Source: Acetobacter nitrogenifigens DSM 23921 = NBRC 105050
GTDB lineage: Bacteria; Pseudomonadota; Alphaproteobacteria; Acetobacterales; Acetobacteraceae
Direction: 5' to 3'
Assembly: GCF_000429165.1 (NCBI RefSeq)
Contig: NZ_AUBI01000003.1
Location: forward strand, 310,001-374,000
Length of the DNA: 64,000 nucleotides
Made by a program: the position numbers and the translations under genes. Every line of letters starts with the position of its first letter. Position 1 is the first letter of the stretch. This document shows, piece by piece, positions 35,267-44,787 of the stretch. The notes under the pieces were generated by a model that was not told where the DNA came from, searched no databases, and saw only the letters and a program-made list of their open reading frames with translations.

Positions 35267-36592
35267 GTGCGTATTGCAATGATCGGAGGCGGCTATGTCG
35301 GCCTCGTGTCAGCCGCGTGTTTCGCTGAGTTCGGCATCGAGGTCGCCGTGGTGGAAACAAGCCCCAGCCGCCTCGCGGCGCTGCGCGAAGGGCGTATTCC
35401 CATCTACGAGCCCGGCCTGGACAAGCTTGTCGAAACCAACATGCAGGCAGGACGCCTGACGTTCGGCGATGACATCGCCGTGGCCGTGGCGGGAGCCGAA
35501 GCGGTGTTCATCGCCGTCGGCACGCCCCCGCGCAACGGCGACGGGGCGGCGGACATGCAGTATGTCCACGCAGCGGCGGAACAGATCGCCAACGCTCTGA
35601 CGGGCTATGCGGTGGTGGTCACGAAGTCCACCGTTCCCGCGGGAACGAGCCGCCGGATTGCCGAAATTATCCGTGCAGCCCGCCCGGATGCGGATTTCGA
35701 TGTGGCCTCCAACCCGGAGTTCCTGCGCGAAGGCAACGCGATCGGCGATTTCATGCGGCCAGATCGTGTGATTATCGGTCTTGATCGCACACGTCCGGAA
35801 AGAGTCGCGCGTGCGGAAGCGGTCATGCGCAAGGTTTATCGCCCTCTGTCGCTGATCGAGGCGCCGCTTCTCTTCACGTCGCTTGAGACGTCGGAATTGA
35901 CCAAATACGCGTCGAACTCGTTCCTCGCGATGAAGATATCGTTCATCAATGAGATGGCCAGTCTCTGCGAAAAACTCGGCGCGGATGTGCATGATCTGGC
36001 CAAGGGCATGGGGCTCGACGGGCGTATCGGCCGCAAATTCCTGCACCCCGGTCCGGGTTACGGCGGCTCATGTTTCCCCAAGGACACGCTCGCGCTGTCC
36101 CGTATCGGGCAGGAAGCCGGTAGCCCCTGCCGTCTGGTCGAGACCACCGTGCAGGTCAATGACGCTCGCAAGATCGGCATGGCTGGTCGCATCATTGCGG
36201 CGTGTGGCGGTTCCGTGGAAGGCAAGAGTATCGCGGTGCTGGGGCTGACCTTCAAGCCGGAGACGGATGATATGCGTGAGGCGCCGTCGCTGCCGATCCT
36301 GCATCGTCTGGCCGAAGCTGGCGCGAAGATCCGCGCTTACGATCCGGTCGGAATGGATGCGGCCAAGCCCGGTCTTCCGCCATCCGTCGCATATTGCACG
36401 GATGCGATCGACGCAGCGACGAATGCGGACGCTCTGGTGGTTCTGACCGAGTGGAACGTGTTCCGTGCGGTTGCGCCCAAAGCGCTCAAGGAAGCCATGA
36501 AGGGCGATGTCGTGGTCGACCTGCGCAACATCTTCGACCCGGCCGCAATGCGAGCTGCGGGCCTGCAATACCAGTCTGTGGGACGGCCCTGA
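35267..36592 (+). CDS. ugd: UDP-glucose 6-dehydrogenase
   Basis: A 441-residue enzyme that oxidises UDP-glucose to UDP-glucuronate with two NAD+. It begins MRIAMIGGGYVGLVSAACFAEFG (Rossmann loop) and contains the GTPPRNGDGAADM loop, NPEFLREGNAI and the catalytic Cys in GPGYGGSCFPKDTLAL; NAD-domain and UDP-binding C-terminal parts follow. The GTG start has AAGGAGG at ideal spacing. It may supply glucuronate for the exopolysaccharide operon near 45-52 kb. A strong terminator follows. Confidence 0.96.
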   Translation: MRIAMIGGGYVGLVSAACFAEFGIEVAVVETSPSRLAALREGRIPIYEPGLDKLVETNMQAGRLTFGDDIAVAVAGAEAVFIAVGTPPRNGDGAADMQYVHAAAEQIANALTGYAVVVTKSTVPAGTSRRIAEIIRAARPDADFDVASNPEFLREGNAIGDFMRPDRVIIGLDRTRPERVARAEAVMRKVYRPLSLIEAPLLFTSLETSELTKYASNSFLAMKISFINEMASLCEKLGADVHDLAKGMGLDGRIGRKFLHPGPGYGGSCFPKDTLALSRIGQEAGSPCRLVETTVQVNDARKIGMAGRIIAACGGSVEGKSIAVLGLTFKPETDDMREAPSLPILHRLAEAGAKIRAYDPVGMDAAKPGLPPSVAYCTDAIDAATNADALVVLTEWNVFRAVAPKALKEAMKGDVVVDLRNIFDPAAMRAAGLQYQSVGRP

Positions 36593-37009
36593 CGCAAGGG
36601 GCGCCCGTCGCCGGAGCGGTGGGCGCCGACTGGGACAAAGATTTGTCGATGCAATAAAGAGTAACGGCCCGGGTTTCCCGGGCCGTTACTCTTTTCATCG
36701 CTTCGTTGCGGTGGAGCATTTGTGCGCGCATCAGCGCTACATGGGCGGATTGGGCGGTAGGCCGCAAATGGCTGCCCTGGAAGCCTGCACTTGTGAACCG
36801 GCATGCCTGACCGGAGTTTCGAAAACGGTCTGACCACTAAAGCGTTCTGGCTGCCGCCTATTCCGCTTTCGCGAAGAGGGGGGCTGGGCGGCGGCGTAGC
36901 TGATCGACGTCGTCCCATCTTGCCGAATCGCAATGCAGTCCTATTTTTGAAGAGCGATATTTCGTCATTGTATGGACAGCCGCCCTCGGAGGCGCCGGAA
37001 GGGAAACGT
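36593..37009. other. Intergenic region after ugd
   Basis: Apart from the terminator at 36656-36695 I see no gene or regulatory element here that I can support. Confidence 0.4.
36656..36695 (+). terminator. Intrinsic terminator of ugd
   Basis: A perfect inverted repeat: AGTAACGGCCCGGG, loop TTT, CCCGGGCCGTTACT, with A residues before and a run of T after (CTTTT). It lies about 65 bases past the ugd stop. The flanking A and T runs mean it could also work in the opposite direction. Confidence 0.92.
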
Positions 37010-37216
37010 ATGGAGTGGCATGGGTTTGTCGCGCTGATGACGTTTCTGTTCTTGTCTATTTTCGCGCCATTGCTGATCGCTTTGGTGATTCTCTGGCGTA
37101 ACGCCTTGGACGAGGGATGGGCGGAGCGCGACGCCCGGTTCCGTGAAGTGATTCTCCGTCGCCCAGGATTGGCGCCTCACGCTCCGTCGAAAACTCAGCA
37201 ACGCAAGGTGCAGTAA
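37010..37216 (+). CDS. Small single-span membrane protein
   Basis: A 68-residue protein with one transmembrane helix (about residues 5-28, FVALMTFLFLSIFAPLLIAL), then a charged tail ending in basic residues. GGAAGGGAAA precedes the ATG at 37010. No family recognised. Confidence 0.55.
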   Translation: MEWHGFVALMTFLFLSIFAPLLIALVILWRNALDEGWAERDARFREVILRRPGLAPHAPSKTQQRKVQ

Positions 37217-37448
37217 TCATCTGGCGACGTGTGCTGACCGAGCGTTATCGGGGTGCTAATCAGTAAAAATTGCCGGACGTCGCTTCAGCGAAGATGGCCT
37301 CATCAGCCACGTGGGTTCGATGACGCAGAGCGCACTCGATCGGACGGATGCGAGAAGCGGGTTGGGGGTTCAGGCCAAAGGAGGCGGCCCCATCGACCCG
37401 TCGTCGACGATGGGGCCATCAGGCCGAGGATTAATCGGTTCGAGCCCG

Positions 37449-37994
37449 TCAGTTTGACAAGTGAGACGCTTCACGCCCGAGCGGAGGTCGTTGGCGCTCG
37501 AACATGGTGACGGTGGTTCCGCGATATTCCGATGCTCCGAAAGGATTGAATCCCAGCCGGGTGGCGAGTTGGATCGAACTGGCGTTGTCGGGGTCTATGA
37601 TACAGACGGTCCGTAGCTCGGAGCGCGTTTCATCGAACCAGCGAAACACGGCCGACATTGCTTCAGACGCGTAACCCTTGCCGTGGAACGCCCCCTTGAG
37701 CAGCCATCCTGCCTCTGGTGAGCCGTCGAAGGACGCGCTGAGCCCGCGGTGAAAATTCGCCAGCCCCAGTTCCCCCATGACAGTTCCGGTCGCGCGCTCG
37801 ACGACAGCGAACATTCCGTAACCAAACAGACTCCAGTGCCCCGTGTGTTGAAGGAATCTGCGCCACGCCTCTTCACGGGTCGTTGGCATGCCCCGGATGA
37901 ATTGATTAACGGCGGCGTCAGTCGTTACCGCCAGTATGGCCTCAAGGTCTTCAGGGGTATGCGGTCGGAGAAGCAGGCGATCGGAGGTGATCAT
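37449..37994 (-). CDS. GNAT-family N-acetyltransferase
   Basis: A 181-residue acetyltransferase of the RimJ/RimL-like branch. It begins MITSDRLLLRPHTPEDLEAIL, carries the acetyl-CoA loop region AGWLLKGAFHGKGYASEAMSAVFRW, and has NASSIQLATRLGF near the end. The substrate is unknown; it could act on protein N-termini or small molecules. It stands alone. Confidence 0.87.
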   Translation of the reverse strand: MITSDRLLLRPHTPEDLEAILAVTTDAAVNQFIRGMPTTREEAWRRFLQHTGHWSLFGYGMFAVVERATGTVMGELGLANFHRGLSASFDGSPEAGWLLKGAFHGKGYASEAMSAVFRWFDETRSELRTVCIIDPDNASSIQLATRLGFNPFGASEYRGTTVTMFERQRPPLGREASHLSN

Positions 37995-38156
37995 CGTGGG
38001 TTCGGCTCCAGTGTGCGGGCGTGAAATGTGTCAGAGGCGAAAAGCAGACAGAGCAGGGGCGAGAATGAACAGGCGGGTCTGAATTCGCGATGCGGCAAGA
38101 GATGGCGTGGCGCGACTGGCCGCTTGCGCCAGTCACATGCGCAATGATCGGTCGCG

Positions 38157-39470
38157 TCAATACAACAGATAAGGGCGGCGGACGTGGGCGAACGCCGTCG
38201 TTTCGGCGCTCCATTGACGCAGGGTCGCGGCTGGCGGCGTTCCGGCGTCCACGGATTGCCGCAGGGTGTCCGTTCCCGCCAGCCTGTCTATCGCGCGTCC
38301 TTCCTCGCGCCACGCAAAACCGGGCCAGACGGCCTTCGCCGCGAGCAGCAACGCGACGCCGAGGGCTACCGGATTGAAACGCCCGGAATCAGTCACCAGC
38401 ATCTGCGCCCCCTGCACCTCGCGGCCCGAGAAAATGGAAGAAGAGGGCGTAAAGCTCGTCTCCCGAAATCCGACGCCAGGCAGCGAGAAATCGTTGAGCC
38501 GTTGGACGAATGCCGATGAATCGAGATCCGGCGCGCCTGCGAGTTCGAATGGCGTCGTGGTGCCGCGCCCAAGGGACAGGGTCGTTCCTTCCAACAGGCA
38601 TACGCCGGGATAGACAGTTGCCGTCATCGACGTCGGCATGTTCGGGCTCGGGGGCACCCACGCCAGCCCGGTTTCGCCGTACGTCATCCAGCGCCGCCAG
38701 CCTTGCATGCTGACGACGTCCAGACGCGCGGGCCGTCCCGGGTAATTTGTGTGCGGCAGGATCTCTGAGTTGAAGAAGCGCGCCAGTTCGCAAACTGTCA
38801 TGCCGTGTTGCAGCGCGACAGGCGCCCTGCCGAGAAAGGACGCATACTGTGGCGAAAGGACCGGACCGCGTACGGCCTCTCCACCCAGCGGGTTCGGTCG
38901 ATCAAGCACGATTACCCGCAGGTCAAGCCGCGCGCACGCCGCCATCGCGTCGAACAGCGTCCAGATATAGGTGTAAAATCTTGCGCCAACGTCCTGAATG
39001 TCGAAGACCACCGCCTCGACGTCCGCTTGGACGAAAACCTGCTCCAACGCGGGGCCTGACAGTCCGTAAAGCGGCATGACGGGTAAGCCGGTCCGCTTGT
39101 CCCGGCCCCCTTTCTCCGTCGCGCCGGGAGGGGCTGAGCCATGCAGCCCATGCTCGGGGCTGAACAGCGCGCGCAGATCGACGTCGGGTTGTTCGTGGAG
39201 AATCTCCGAGATGTGCCGAAAGTCGGGACCGATACTTGTCTGATTGGCGATTATGCCTAATCGCATGCCACCTAGCGACGCGAATCCCTGCGCCATCGCC
39301 ACTTCAAAGCCGGTGCGCACCCGCTCGCGTCCTCTTTCGCATCGGGATGCGGTATGTCCGGATCGGGGGACAAGAGCCGCCGCTCCGGCGCCAAGAAGGG
39401 TGCGACGCGACAAGCTCGTTCTGCAAGGTTCATGCGCCGGGGTGGAAAACCCGGTCGCGAACGACCACAT
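38157..39470 (-). CDS. namZ: Exo-beta-N-acetylmuramidase NamZ-like (DUF1343)
   Basis: A 437-residue exported protein of the DUF1343/NamZ family (GH171), which releases terminal MurNAc from peptidoglycan fragments. The N-terminus SRRTLLGAGAAALVPRSG looks like a Tat-type signal. Family motifs seen are LGIIANQTSIGPDF, LFSPEHGLHG, VVFDIQDVGARFYTYIWTL, DRPNPLGG and AWVPPSPNMP. The ATG at 39470 is chosen because it starts the signal region; an ATG at 39566 is possible. Role in cell-wall recycling is inferred from the family. Confidence 0.87.
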   Translation of the reverse strand: MWSFATGFSTPAHEPCRTSLSRRTLLGAGAAALVPRSGHTASRCERGRERVRTGFEVAMAQGFASLGGMRLGIIANQTSIGPDFRHISEILHEQPDVDLRALFSPEHGLHGSAPPGATEKGGRDKRTGLPVMPLYGLSGPALEQVFVQADVEAVVFDIQDVGARFYTYIWTLFDAMAACARLDLRVIVLDRPNPLGGEAVRGPVLSPQYASFLGRAPVALQHGMTVCELARFFNSEILPHTNYPGRPARLDVVSMQGWRRWMTYGETGLAWVPPSPNMPTSMTATVYPGVCLLEGTTLSLGRGTTTPFELAGAPDLDSSAFVQRLNDFSLPGVGFRETSFTPSSSIFSGREVQGAQMLVTDSGRFNPVALGVALLLAAKAVWPGFAWREEGRAIDRLAGTDTLRQSVDAGTPPAATLRQWSAETTAFAHVRRPYLLY

Positions 39471-39565
39471 TGCGTTCGATCGGGGCCTGTCGCTTTCGCG
39501 TCCGGGCGCCAGCTGCCTGTCGGCAGAGCGTCGTCTATCAGAATCCGAGGCCGTACTTGCGCTCA

Positions 39566-39718
39566 TTGATCCGAAAGCCCCTTCTTCTGCTCCCGCTCCT
39601 TATCCTGAGCGCATGTTATGGCGGCCATTATCGTCATCATCACCATAGGCGCTGGGGCGGAGGCGCGGGTTACTCGTCTCCCCCGCCTCCGCCTGCCGCG
39701 CCGCCGCGAGGGTGGTGA
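39566..39718 (+). CDS. Small His/Pro-rich lipoprotein
   Basis: About 50 residues: a short basic start, a hydrophobic core with lipobox (LLLLPLLILSAC), then HYRHHHHRRWGGG and a Pro-rich end. A TTG at 39566 (or 39557) must be used since no ATG is in place. It is divergent from namZ and its end overlaps the facing lipoprotein gene by 49 bases. The lipobox makes it credible, but the unusual start keeps confidence modest. Confidence 0.5.
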   Translation: MIRKPLLLLPLLILSACYGGHYRHHHHRRWGGGAGYSSPPPPPAAPPRGW

Positions 39719-40035
39719 GGCCCGGTGTCAGGGCGCCCGTAAGTGACTTCGGTATCCGGGGTCACGTTCGACGTGCCGGGTTTGGGGAGAGACGTTCCTG
39801 CATACGGCGCGGGCTCGTAGCGACCGCCACGGGTGCGGGGCGCCGAGGCGTCGCTGTAATCTGCTTCGCGCTCTCGCCGTTCTTCGGCTTCAGCCGCTTC
39901 TGGGAAGTTGCGGCCGGGACGCTCCGGAGGCACGTCGATGTCCTCGCCTGCGCCGGGGTCCTGAGCGGTGGGACGGCAGCCGGTCGCGAGCAGGCCCGCC
40001 ATGGCGAGCAGAAGGGGGCGCCGTCCCGTCAGCAC
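39670..40035 (-). CDS. Lipoprotein of unknown function
   Basis: A 121-residue protein with a lipobox (RRPLLLAMAGLLATGC), followed by an acidic, Pro- and Glu-rich, low-complexity body and a Gly-rich end, likely disordered. It follows the Trm112-like gene by 37 bases on the same strand and overlaps the facing small lipoprotein gene. No family recognised. Confidence 0.6.
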   Translation of the reverse strand: MLTGRRPLLLAMAGLLATGCRPTAQDPGAGEDIDVPPERPGRNFPEAAEAEERREREADYSDASAPRTRGGRYEPAPYAGTSLPKPGTSNVTPDTEVTYGRPDTGPHHPRGGAAGGGGGDE

Positions 40036-40072
40036 GGGCCGCTCTCTTGGGTCGACGCCATAATGCGAACTG

Positions 40073-40294
40073 TCAGTCGGCCAGCGCGCGCGCCTCTTCA
40101 GGCAGCATGATCGGGATGCCGTCCCGCACAGGATAGGCGAGGCGCGCCTGCGCGCTGATCAGTTCGCCTGCGGCGCGGTCGTATGTGAGCGGCCCTTTCG
40201 TAACGGGACACACCAGAATCGACAAAAGTCGCGGGTCCAGCGGCGCTGCGTCGTGCGGGGTTGTGTCCGGGGATGATGGCGTCGGGGCAGACAT
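40073..40294 (-). CDS. Trm112-like / UPF0434 zinc-ribbon-type protein
   Basis: A 73-residue Trm112/YcaR-like protein: [21 protein letters not shown], then [26 protein letters not shown]. Members act as small partner proteins of methyltransferases or are uncharacterised. Only one Cys is present where some members have a CPxCxG zinc site, so it probably does not bind zinc that way. It follows the LON-like gene in a minus-strand cluster. Confidence 0.88.
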   Translation of the reverse strand: MSAPTPSSPDTTPHDAAPLDPRLLSILVCPVTKGPLTYDRAAGELISAQARLAYPVRDGIPIMLPEEARALAD

Positions 40295-40343
40295 TGGATG
40301 ACTCCGTGTGGCGATGCTGGACGGCGGCGTCTCTGACGGCCGT

Positions 40344-41060
40344 CTAGGATGGGGAGATATTACGCGGCGCTCCGTCGCCCGGATACGGTCCGGAAAGATC
40401 GAGCAGGGATTGCAGCACCTGAGCGCGCTCGGTCAGCGTCTCCGCTTCAAGCAGCGCCTGTTTCTCGGCGGAAGGGAACGGGCAGATCATGGGCAACGTG
40501 ACCAGAAGGGCGTCGTCGCCCATCTGGTCGATCGCCTCCCAGCTCACGCTCAGGCCGCGCGCCTGGAAATATGTCCGCAGCGAAGAGAGGAGATGCTCCC
40601 GGTCGAACGGGGCCGACGGCATGTCGCTCAGGTCGCCGGAGTAGGCCGACGTATCGATCCGCGCCCGCCGGTATCCCCGGCGCACGCCGCTTTCGCGAAG
40701 GAACCGGAAGCGCGACACGCCGGTCAACGTGACGGCATAGGTCCCATCGGCGCGTTCGGAGAAGGATGTGATCCGACCGAGGCAGCCGACGTCGAAAAGC
40801 AACGGCGCGCGCCCGTCTTCATCAGCGTCGAAATCGTTGAACGGCTGGATGATCCCGATCAGACGACGATCCGCCAGCGCGTCCTCGACCAGCGCCACGT
40901 AACGAGGCTCGAAAACGTTAAGCGGCAGCTTGCCGCGTGGCAGCAGCAGAGCCCCGAAAAGCGGAAAAAGGCCGATCTCCGCAGGGAGATCGGCAAGTGT
41001 CATGTCCGGGATGCGGGGTATGAGGCGCGGTATCTCTTCGCTGAAGACCGAGTCGTCCAA
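40344..41060 (-). CDS. LON substrate-binding-domain protein
   Basis: A 238-residue stand-alone LON N-domain protein: [26 protein letters not shown], then [16 protein letters not shown] and a helical C-terminal half. It lacks the ATPase and protease domains of Lon, as in other free-standing members. It lies 11 bases after the CnoX-like chaperone gene, so both may act in protein quality control (inference). Confidence 0.87.
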   Translation of the reverse strand: MDDSVFSEEIPRLIPRIPDMTLADLPAEIGLFPLFGALLLPRGKLPLNVFEPRYVALVEDALADRRLIGIIQPFNDFDADEDGRAPLLFDVGCLGRITSFSERADGTYAVTLTGVSRFRFLRESGVRRGYRRARIDTSAYSGDLSDMPSAPFDREHLLSSLRTYFQARGLSVSWEAIDQMGDDALLVTLPMICPFPSAEKQALLEAETLTERAQVLQSLLDLSGPYPGDGAPRNISPS

Positions 41061-41071
41061 ACCCGGTCCTT

Positions 41072-42064
41072 TCAGGAAAACAGCAGGGAGGAGAGACGCC
41101 GACGCGCGAGCAGCGTGGCCGGGTCGTCGTGCCCCCAGGATTCAAAGAACTTGAACAGAAGCTGCTTTGCAGCGCCGTCGTTCCAGTCCCGGTCCGCGCG
41201 GAGGATCGCCAGGAGTTCGTCGGCGGCTTCCTGTTTCTGGCCAGCGGCGTTCAACGCGTTGGCGAGCCCGACCCGCGCCTCGAAATCCTTGGGGTCGGCT
41301 TCGATGCGGGCGCGGAGCGCCTGCGCCTCTCCTGCTACGCGTCGGCCTTCTCTCTTGAGTTCCAGAGCGGCGCGCGCGCCTTCGATGTCGGCGTGGGAGG
41401 CGATCGCTGCGGGGACGTCGTTCAACGCCGCCCCGGCGGCTTCTTCGTCATCCAGTGCGAGCATGGCGCGGATTAGCCCGCCCCAGGCGGCCGGATTTTC
41501 CGGCTCCATCTCAAGGACCGCGGAATAGAGCTGCGCCGCCTGTTCGGGCTGCTCGGCGTCAAGGGCGGCGCGCGCCTCGACCAGCAAATCAGCCGCAGGC
41601 AAGGTCGCGCCGCCGGCGGCTTTCAGCACGCCCTCAATGAATTTCTTCACCTGGCTTTCCGGCAAGGCGCCCTGAAAGAGGTCGAGAATCTGCCCCTTCC
41701 AGAACGCAGCCACCATCGGGATCGATTGCAGGGGCAGGCCAAGCTGGCTCAACTGAGCGACGAGCGAACGGTTGGCTTCGATGTCGATCTTGACCAGCCG
41801 CACGCGTCCGCCAGCCGCGTTGACGACTTTTTCGATGACCGGCGTAAGCTGTTTGCAGGGGCCGCACCAGTCGGCCCAGAAATCGACCAGCACAGGAACC
41901 GAGCGGCTGGCGTCGATCACCAGCTCCATGAAATTGGCTTCCGTGCCGTCCATGACGGCTGGCGCGGTTGATCCGGAAACGGGAATCCCGTCCTCCTGAA
42001 GCATTCCGGAGCCCTGCGTCGTCCCGGTCGCGTTCGGGCGGTTCTGGCCGATTATGTAGTCCAT
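41072..42064 (-). CDS. cnoX: CnoX/YbbN-like thioredoxin-fold co-chaperone
   Basis: A 330-residue protein with an N-terminal thioredoxin domain (about residues 45-150, active site WADWCGPCKQ) and C-terminal TPR-like repeats (about 170-320). This layout is that of CnoX/YbbN, a holdase that passes clients to GroEL or DnaK. The active site keeps both cysteines (CGPC), unlike E. coli CnoX. Start MDYIIGQN at 42064; a longer reading from 42121 is less likely. Confidence 0.9.
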   Translation of the reverse strand: MDYIIGQNRPNATGTTQGSGMLQEDGIPVSGSTAPAVMDGTEANFMELVIDASRSVPVLVDFWADWCGPCKQLTPVIEKVVNAAGGRVRLVKIDIEANRSLVAQLSQLGLPLQSIPMVAAFWKGQILDLFQGALPESQVKKFIEGVLKAAGGATLPAADLLVEARAALDAEQPEQAAQLYSAVLEMEPENPAAWGGLIRAMLALDDEEAAGAALNDVPAAIASHADIEGARAALELKREGRRVAGEAQALRARIEADPKDFEARVGLANALNAAGQKQEAADELLAILRADRDWNDGAAKQLLFKFFESWGHDDPATLLARRRLSSLLFS

Positions 42065-42290
42065 CGTCTCGAATCCTGCCTCAGCTATGCCACGCCGCGT
42101 TCGGGCTTTTGGCCCGGACATCCTTGATCAAGCTTCCGTCTAGCGCAGCGACGGCGAAATACAAACCCGCGCTACCGCAGATCGATACAGGCCCAGTCAC
42201 AGCCGCGCGAAGCTCGACATCGTTCGGTTTATAACATTGGCGACGGCGCAGGCTCGCGCAATATCCGCACGCAGAATAAGGGCGCGCGGC

Positions 42291-43040
42291 TCACGCCTTC
42301 GCGCGCTTCGGCGCAATCAATTCCTTATCGGGATAGAGGCAGTGGGCCGTGGCGACGCATCGCCAGCATTCCGGGCGCCGCGCCTTGCAGACGTAACGCC
42401 CCTGCAGGATCAGCCAGTGGTGGGAATCCCGCAGCATGGGGAGCGGAACGCGCCGTTCCAGCGCCCGCTCGACGTCCAGAACATTCTTTCCGCGCGCCAG
42501 TCCCGTGCGGTTTGCGAGGCGAAACGCATGCGTGTCCACGGGCACCGCCGGTTCTCCGAACGCGACGTTCAGCACAACCGCCGCAGTCTTGCGTCCGACG
42601 CCGGGCAGGGTCTCCAGGGCGTCGCGGTCGGTCGGAACTTCGCCGTCGTAACGCTCCACCAGCATCTGCGAGAGGGCGACGACATTGCGGGCCTTGTTCC
42701 GCCACAGGCCGATCGTGCGGATGAACTCGCCAACCTCGTCCGGGGTCAACAACGCCATCTCCGCAGGTCCGGGGGCTTTTGCGAACAACGCGGGCGTGAC
42801 CCGGTTGACCGAGGCGTCGGTAGCCTGCGCCGCAAGCGCCGTGGCGACAAGAAGCTGAAAAGGCGATGAGAATTTCAGTTCGGTTTCGGCGTCCGGCCAT
42901 GCGCGGGACAGGTCGGTGAGAAAAGCCGTGACTTCCTTCTTTGTCATGTCCCTCGGCGCGAAGGCGGCGCCTTTTGGCTCCGGATCGGCGGGCTTCGACG
43001 TGGAGGTTCTGGTTGCGGGCTTCGTTCTGGCGGTCGGCAT
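42291..43040 (-). CDS. nth: Endonuclease III
   Basis: A 249-residue DNA glycosylase/AP lyase that removes oxidised pyrimidines. The helix-hairpin-helix LPGVGRKTAAVVLNVAFG holds the catalytic Lys, VDTHAFRLANR holds the catalytic Asp, and the C-terminal CKARRPECWRCVATAHC gives the C-x6-C-x2-C-x5-C [4Fe-4S] loop. An N-terminal basic, Pro/Thr-rich extension of about 30 residues precedes the core; an internal ATG is possible. Confidence 0.95.
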   Translation of the reverse strand: MPTARTKPATRTSTSKPADPEPKGAAFAPRDMTKKEVTAFLTDLSRAWPDAETELKFSSPFQLLVATALAAQATDASVNRVTPALFAKAPGPAEMALLTPDEVGEFIRTIGLWRNKARNVVALSQMLVERYDGEVPTDRDALETLPGVGRKTAAVVLNVAFGEPAVPVDTHAFRLANRTGLARGKNVLDVERALERRVPLPMLRDSHHWLILQGRYVCKARRPECWRCVATAHCLYPDKELIAPKRAKA

Positions 43041-43276
43041 GGGACGGATGTTTCACCGTTCCGGCTCCGCCGTCAAAAGACGCCTTCACCTGGTGACTAT
43101 AAGATCGGACGGCTCTGTCGGTCCTTGCGGTGGAAAGGTGTGCTGGCGTGTGAGCGATGTGAGGGTTTCCGCCCGGTCAGTTTGATTCGACGTCGAAAGA
43201 TATCGTGTGCGTTGCCCTCATCATGTAACAATGGCCCCGGAATTCAGCGATGCGGCGGAAGGGAGCGGGTGAGGGC

Positions 43277-43993
43277 ATGCGCGCGGAAGTGCAGGATAAA
43301 CGTTCGGACAGCCGACCCATGGCGCGATTTCGGGGCCGTGGCTTTCATGTGGTCGCCGATCTGGCTGTGAACTTCGCGCTGCCTCTCCTGATCTATAACC
43401 GGGCAGCCCCGGTTTACGGCGATGTTACGGCGCTGCTTGCATCCGCAGCTCCGCCCATTCTCTGGTCACTCGCCGAATTCGCAATCCGGCGCATTGTAGA
43501 CGCGATTTCAATGCTCGTTCTCGCGGGTATAGCGCTGTCTTTGCTCGCAATGATGGGCGGCGGGGGGGCGCGCTTCCTTCAATTGCGGGAAAATCTGGTT
43601 TCGGCGTTGATCGGGGTGATGTTTCTGGGGTCGGTCGCAGCAGGAAAGCCTCTAGTCTATTATCTGGCTCGCGCCACGATGGTGCGGCAGGCGGACGATT
43701 CTCTGGAGAGGTTCGAGGCGCTGCGCCATAATGCAGGTTTCCGGCGCGTGATGACCATCATGACGTTGGTATGGGGATGTGGTCTGCTGGTTTCCGCGAG
43801 CGTCGCGTGTGTTCTTACGTTTGTGTTGAGCATTCAGGCGTACCTCATAGTGCACCATTTTCTGGGCTACGGCACGATGGGAGCGTTGGGGGCGTGGACG
43901 TTCTGGTATCGGCGTCGCGTCGAGCGGAGCGCCCGGTTTAGGGGCGAGGGCGTCACTTCTGCAACTGTACATGACGCCGCAATTGGATCGTAG
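43277..43993 (+). CDS. VC0807-like integral membrane protein
   Basis: About 238 residues with six or so hydrophobic helices. Sequence such as ADLAVNFALPLLIYNRAAP near the start and LVSALIGVMFLGSVAAGKPLVYYLARA in the middle resembles the VC0807 membrane family, whose role is unknown. An ATG at 43250 is an alternative start. It stands alone, divergent from nth. Confidence 0.7.
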   Translation: MRAEVQDKRSDSRPMARFRGRGFHVVADLAVNFALPLLIYNRAAPVYGDVTALLASAAPPILWSLAEFAIRRIVDAISMLVLAGIALSLLAMMGGGGARFLQLRENLVSALIGVMFLGSVAAGKPLVYYLARATMVRQADDSLERFEALRHNAGFRRVMTIMTLVWGCGLLVSASVACVLTFVLSIQAYLIVHHFLGYGTMGALGAWTFWYRRRVERSARFRGEGVTSATVHDAAIGS

Positions 43994-44787
43994 GTAATTC
44001 GAAACGAAATTTTACAAAAATTCTTTTCATGCTTCTTAAGAGAAGGTCGGCAGCGTAATTTTTTGTATGAATATTTCGTGTCAGAGGCGGTTAAATTGAA
44101 CGCTGCCTGAAAAGCGAGCGAGCGGCGGTGGGCCGAAGCGCCGTGCGTAAGTGAGGTCGGCGCTGAGTCGCCCTGATAGACGATGTGTCGAGCAACAGAT
44201 CATCGAAAAGGTTCTTGGCGATTATTTGCGGGTTGATAAGCGAGACTCAAAAAAGCGGCGATGCGACGCCGGTCATGCTCCCTGAAGCGTTCGTGTAACG
44301 GCGATGCCTGCGCCTTTTCGTTATCCGTGGCATTGGCTCCGCAGAGTGTTTGAAGACGAAATGGTGATGGCGTGTCTGCGTAAGGGGGGGGTCTGTTTTG
44401 ATTTTTGTTTTTTTGACGGCGAAAATTGGACTGTTAGTGATTTATCGATCGCCTTAGTGCTCGTCGCTCAGATTATTTTTCCAATAAATTAGAAAATTAT
44501 AAAAATAAATATTAGTATCATAAATACGCACTTTGAGTATTTTTATGGTTATTTCTATTAAAATATCGTTAAAAAATGAGCACTTTTCGCTTTGTGTTCA
44601 TTGTAAAATGTGATCTCTTTCACGCTCTGTTTGAAAGCGGGAAGATGTTGAGCCCGGTTGGAGCGCGTGTTGCTCCTGTCGAAAGATGGTGCGTGTGGAC
44701 GCATTTTTTATGCCATTGGCGAAATATCCTGTCGGAAGGCGCAATTTTGACGCGATTTCTTTTGGCGTCATGTAAGGGAGCGTCGCC
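43994..44787. other. AT-rich 0.8-kb leader/promoter region before the exopolysaccharide operon
   Basis: No gene is convincing; small open frames at 44304-44492 and 44576-44791 lack good start signals. An inverted repeat GGCAGCG at 44049-44055 with CGCTGCC at 44101-44107, extended by AATTT/AAATT inside, may end the preceding transcript. From about 44.46 to 44.6 kb the DNA is very AT-rich and includes a short hairpin (AAATAC...GTATTT). It probably holds the operon promoter and silencer or regulator sites. Confidence 0.45.

Noticed and set aside
37430..37450. GGTTCGAGCC string resembling a tRNA T-arm
   Set aside because: No acceptor, D or anticodon stems fit around it. I found no tRNA, rRNA, CRISPR array or insertion sequence in the window.
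44304..44492. 62-codon open frame before the exopolysaccharide operon
   Set aside because: No ribosome binding site, Cys/Phe-rich random-looking sequence, and no neighbour overlap.
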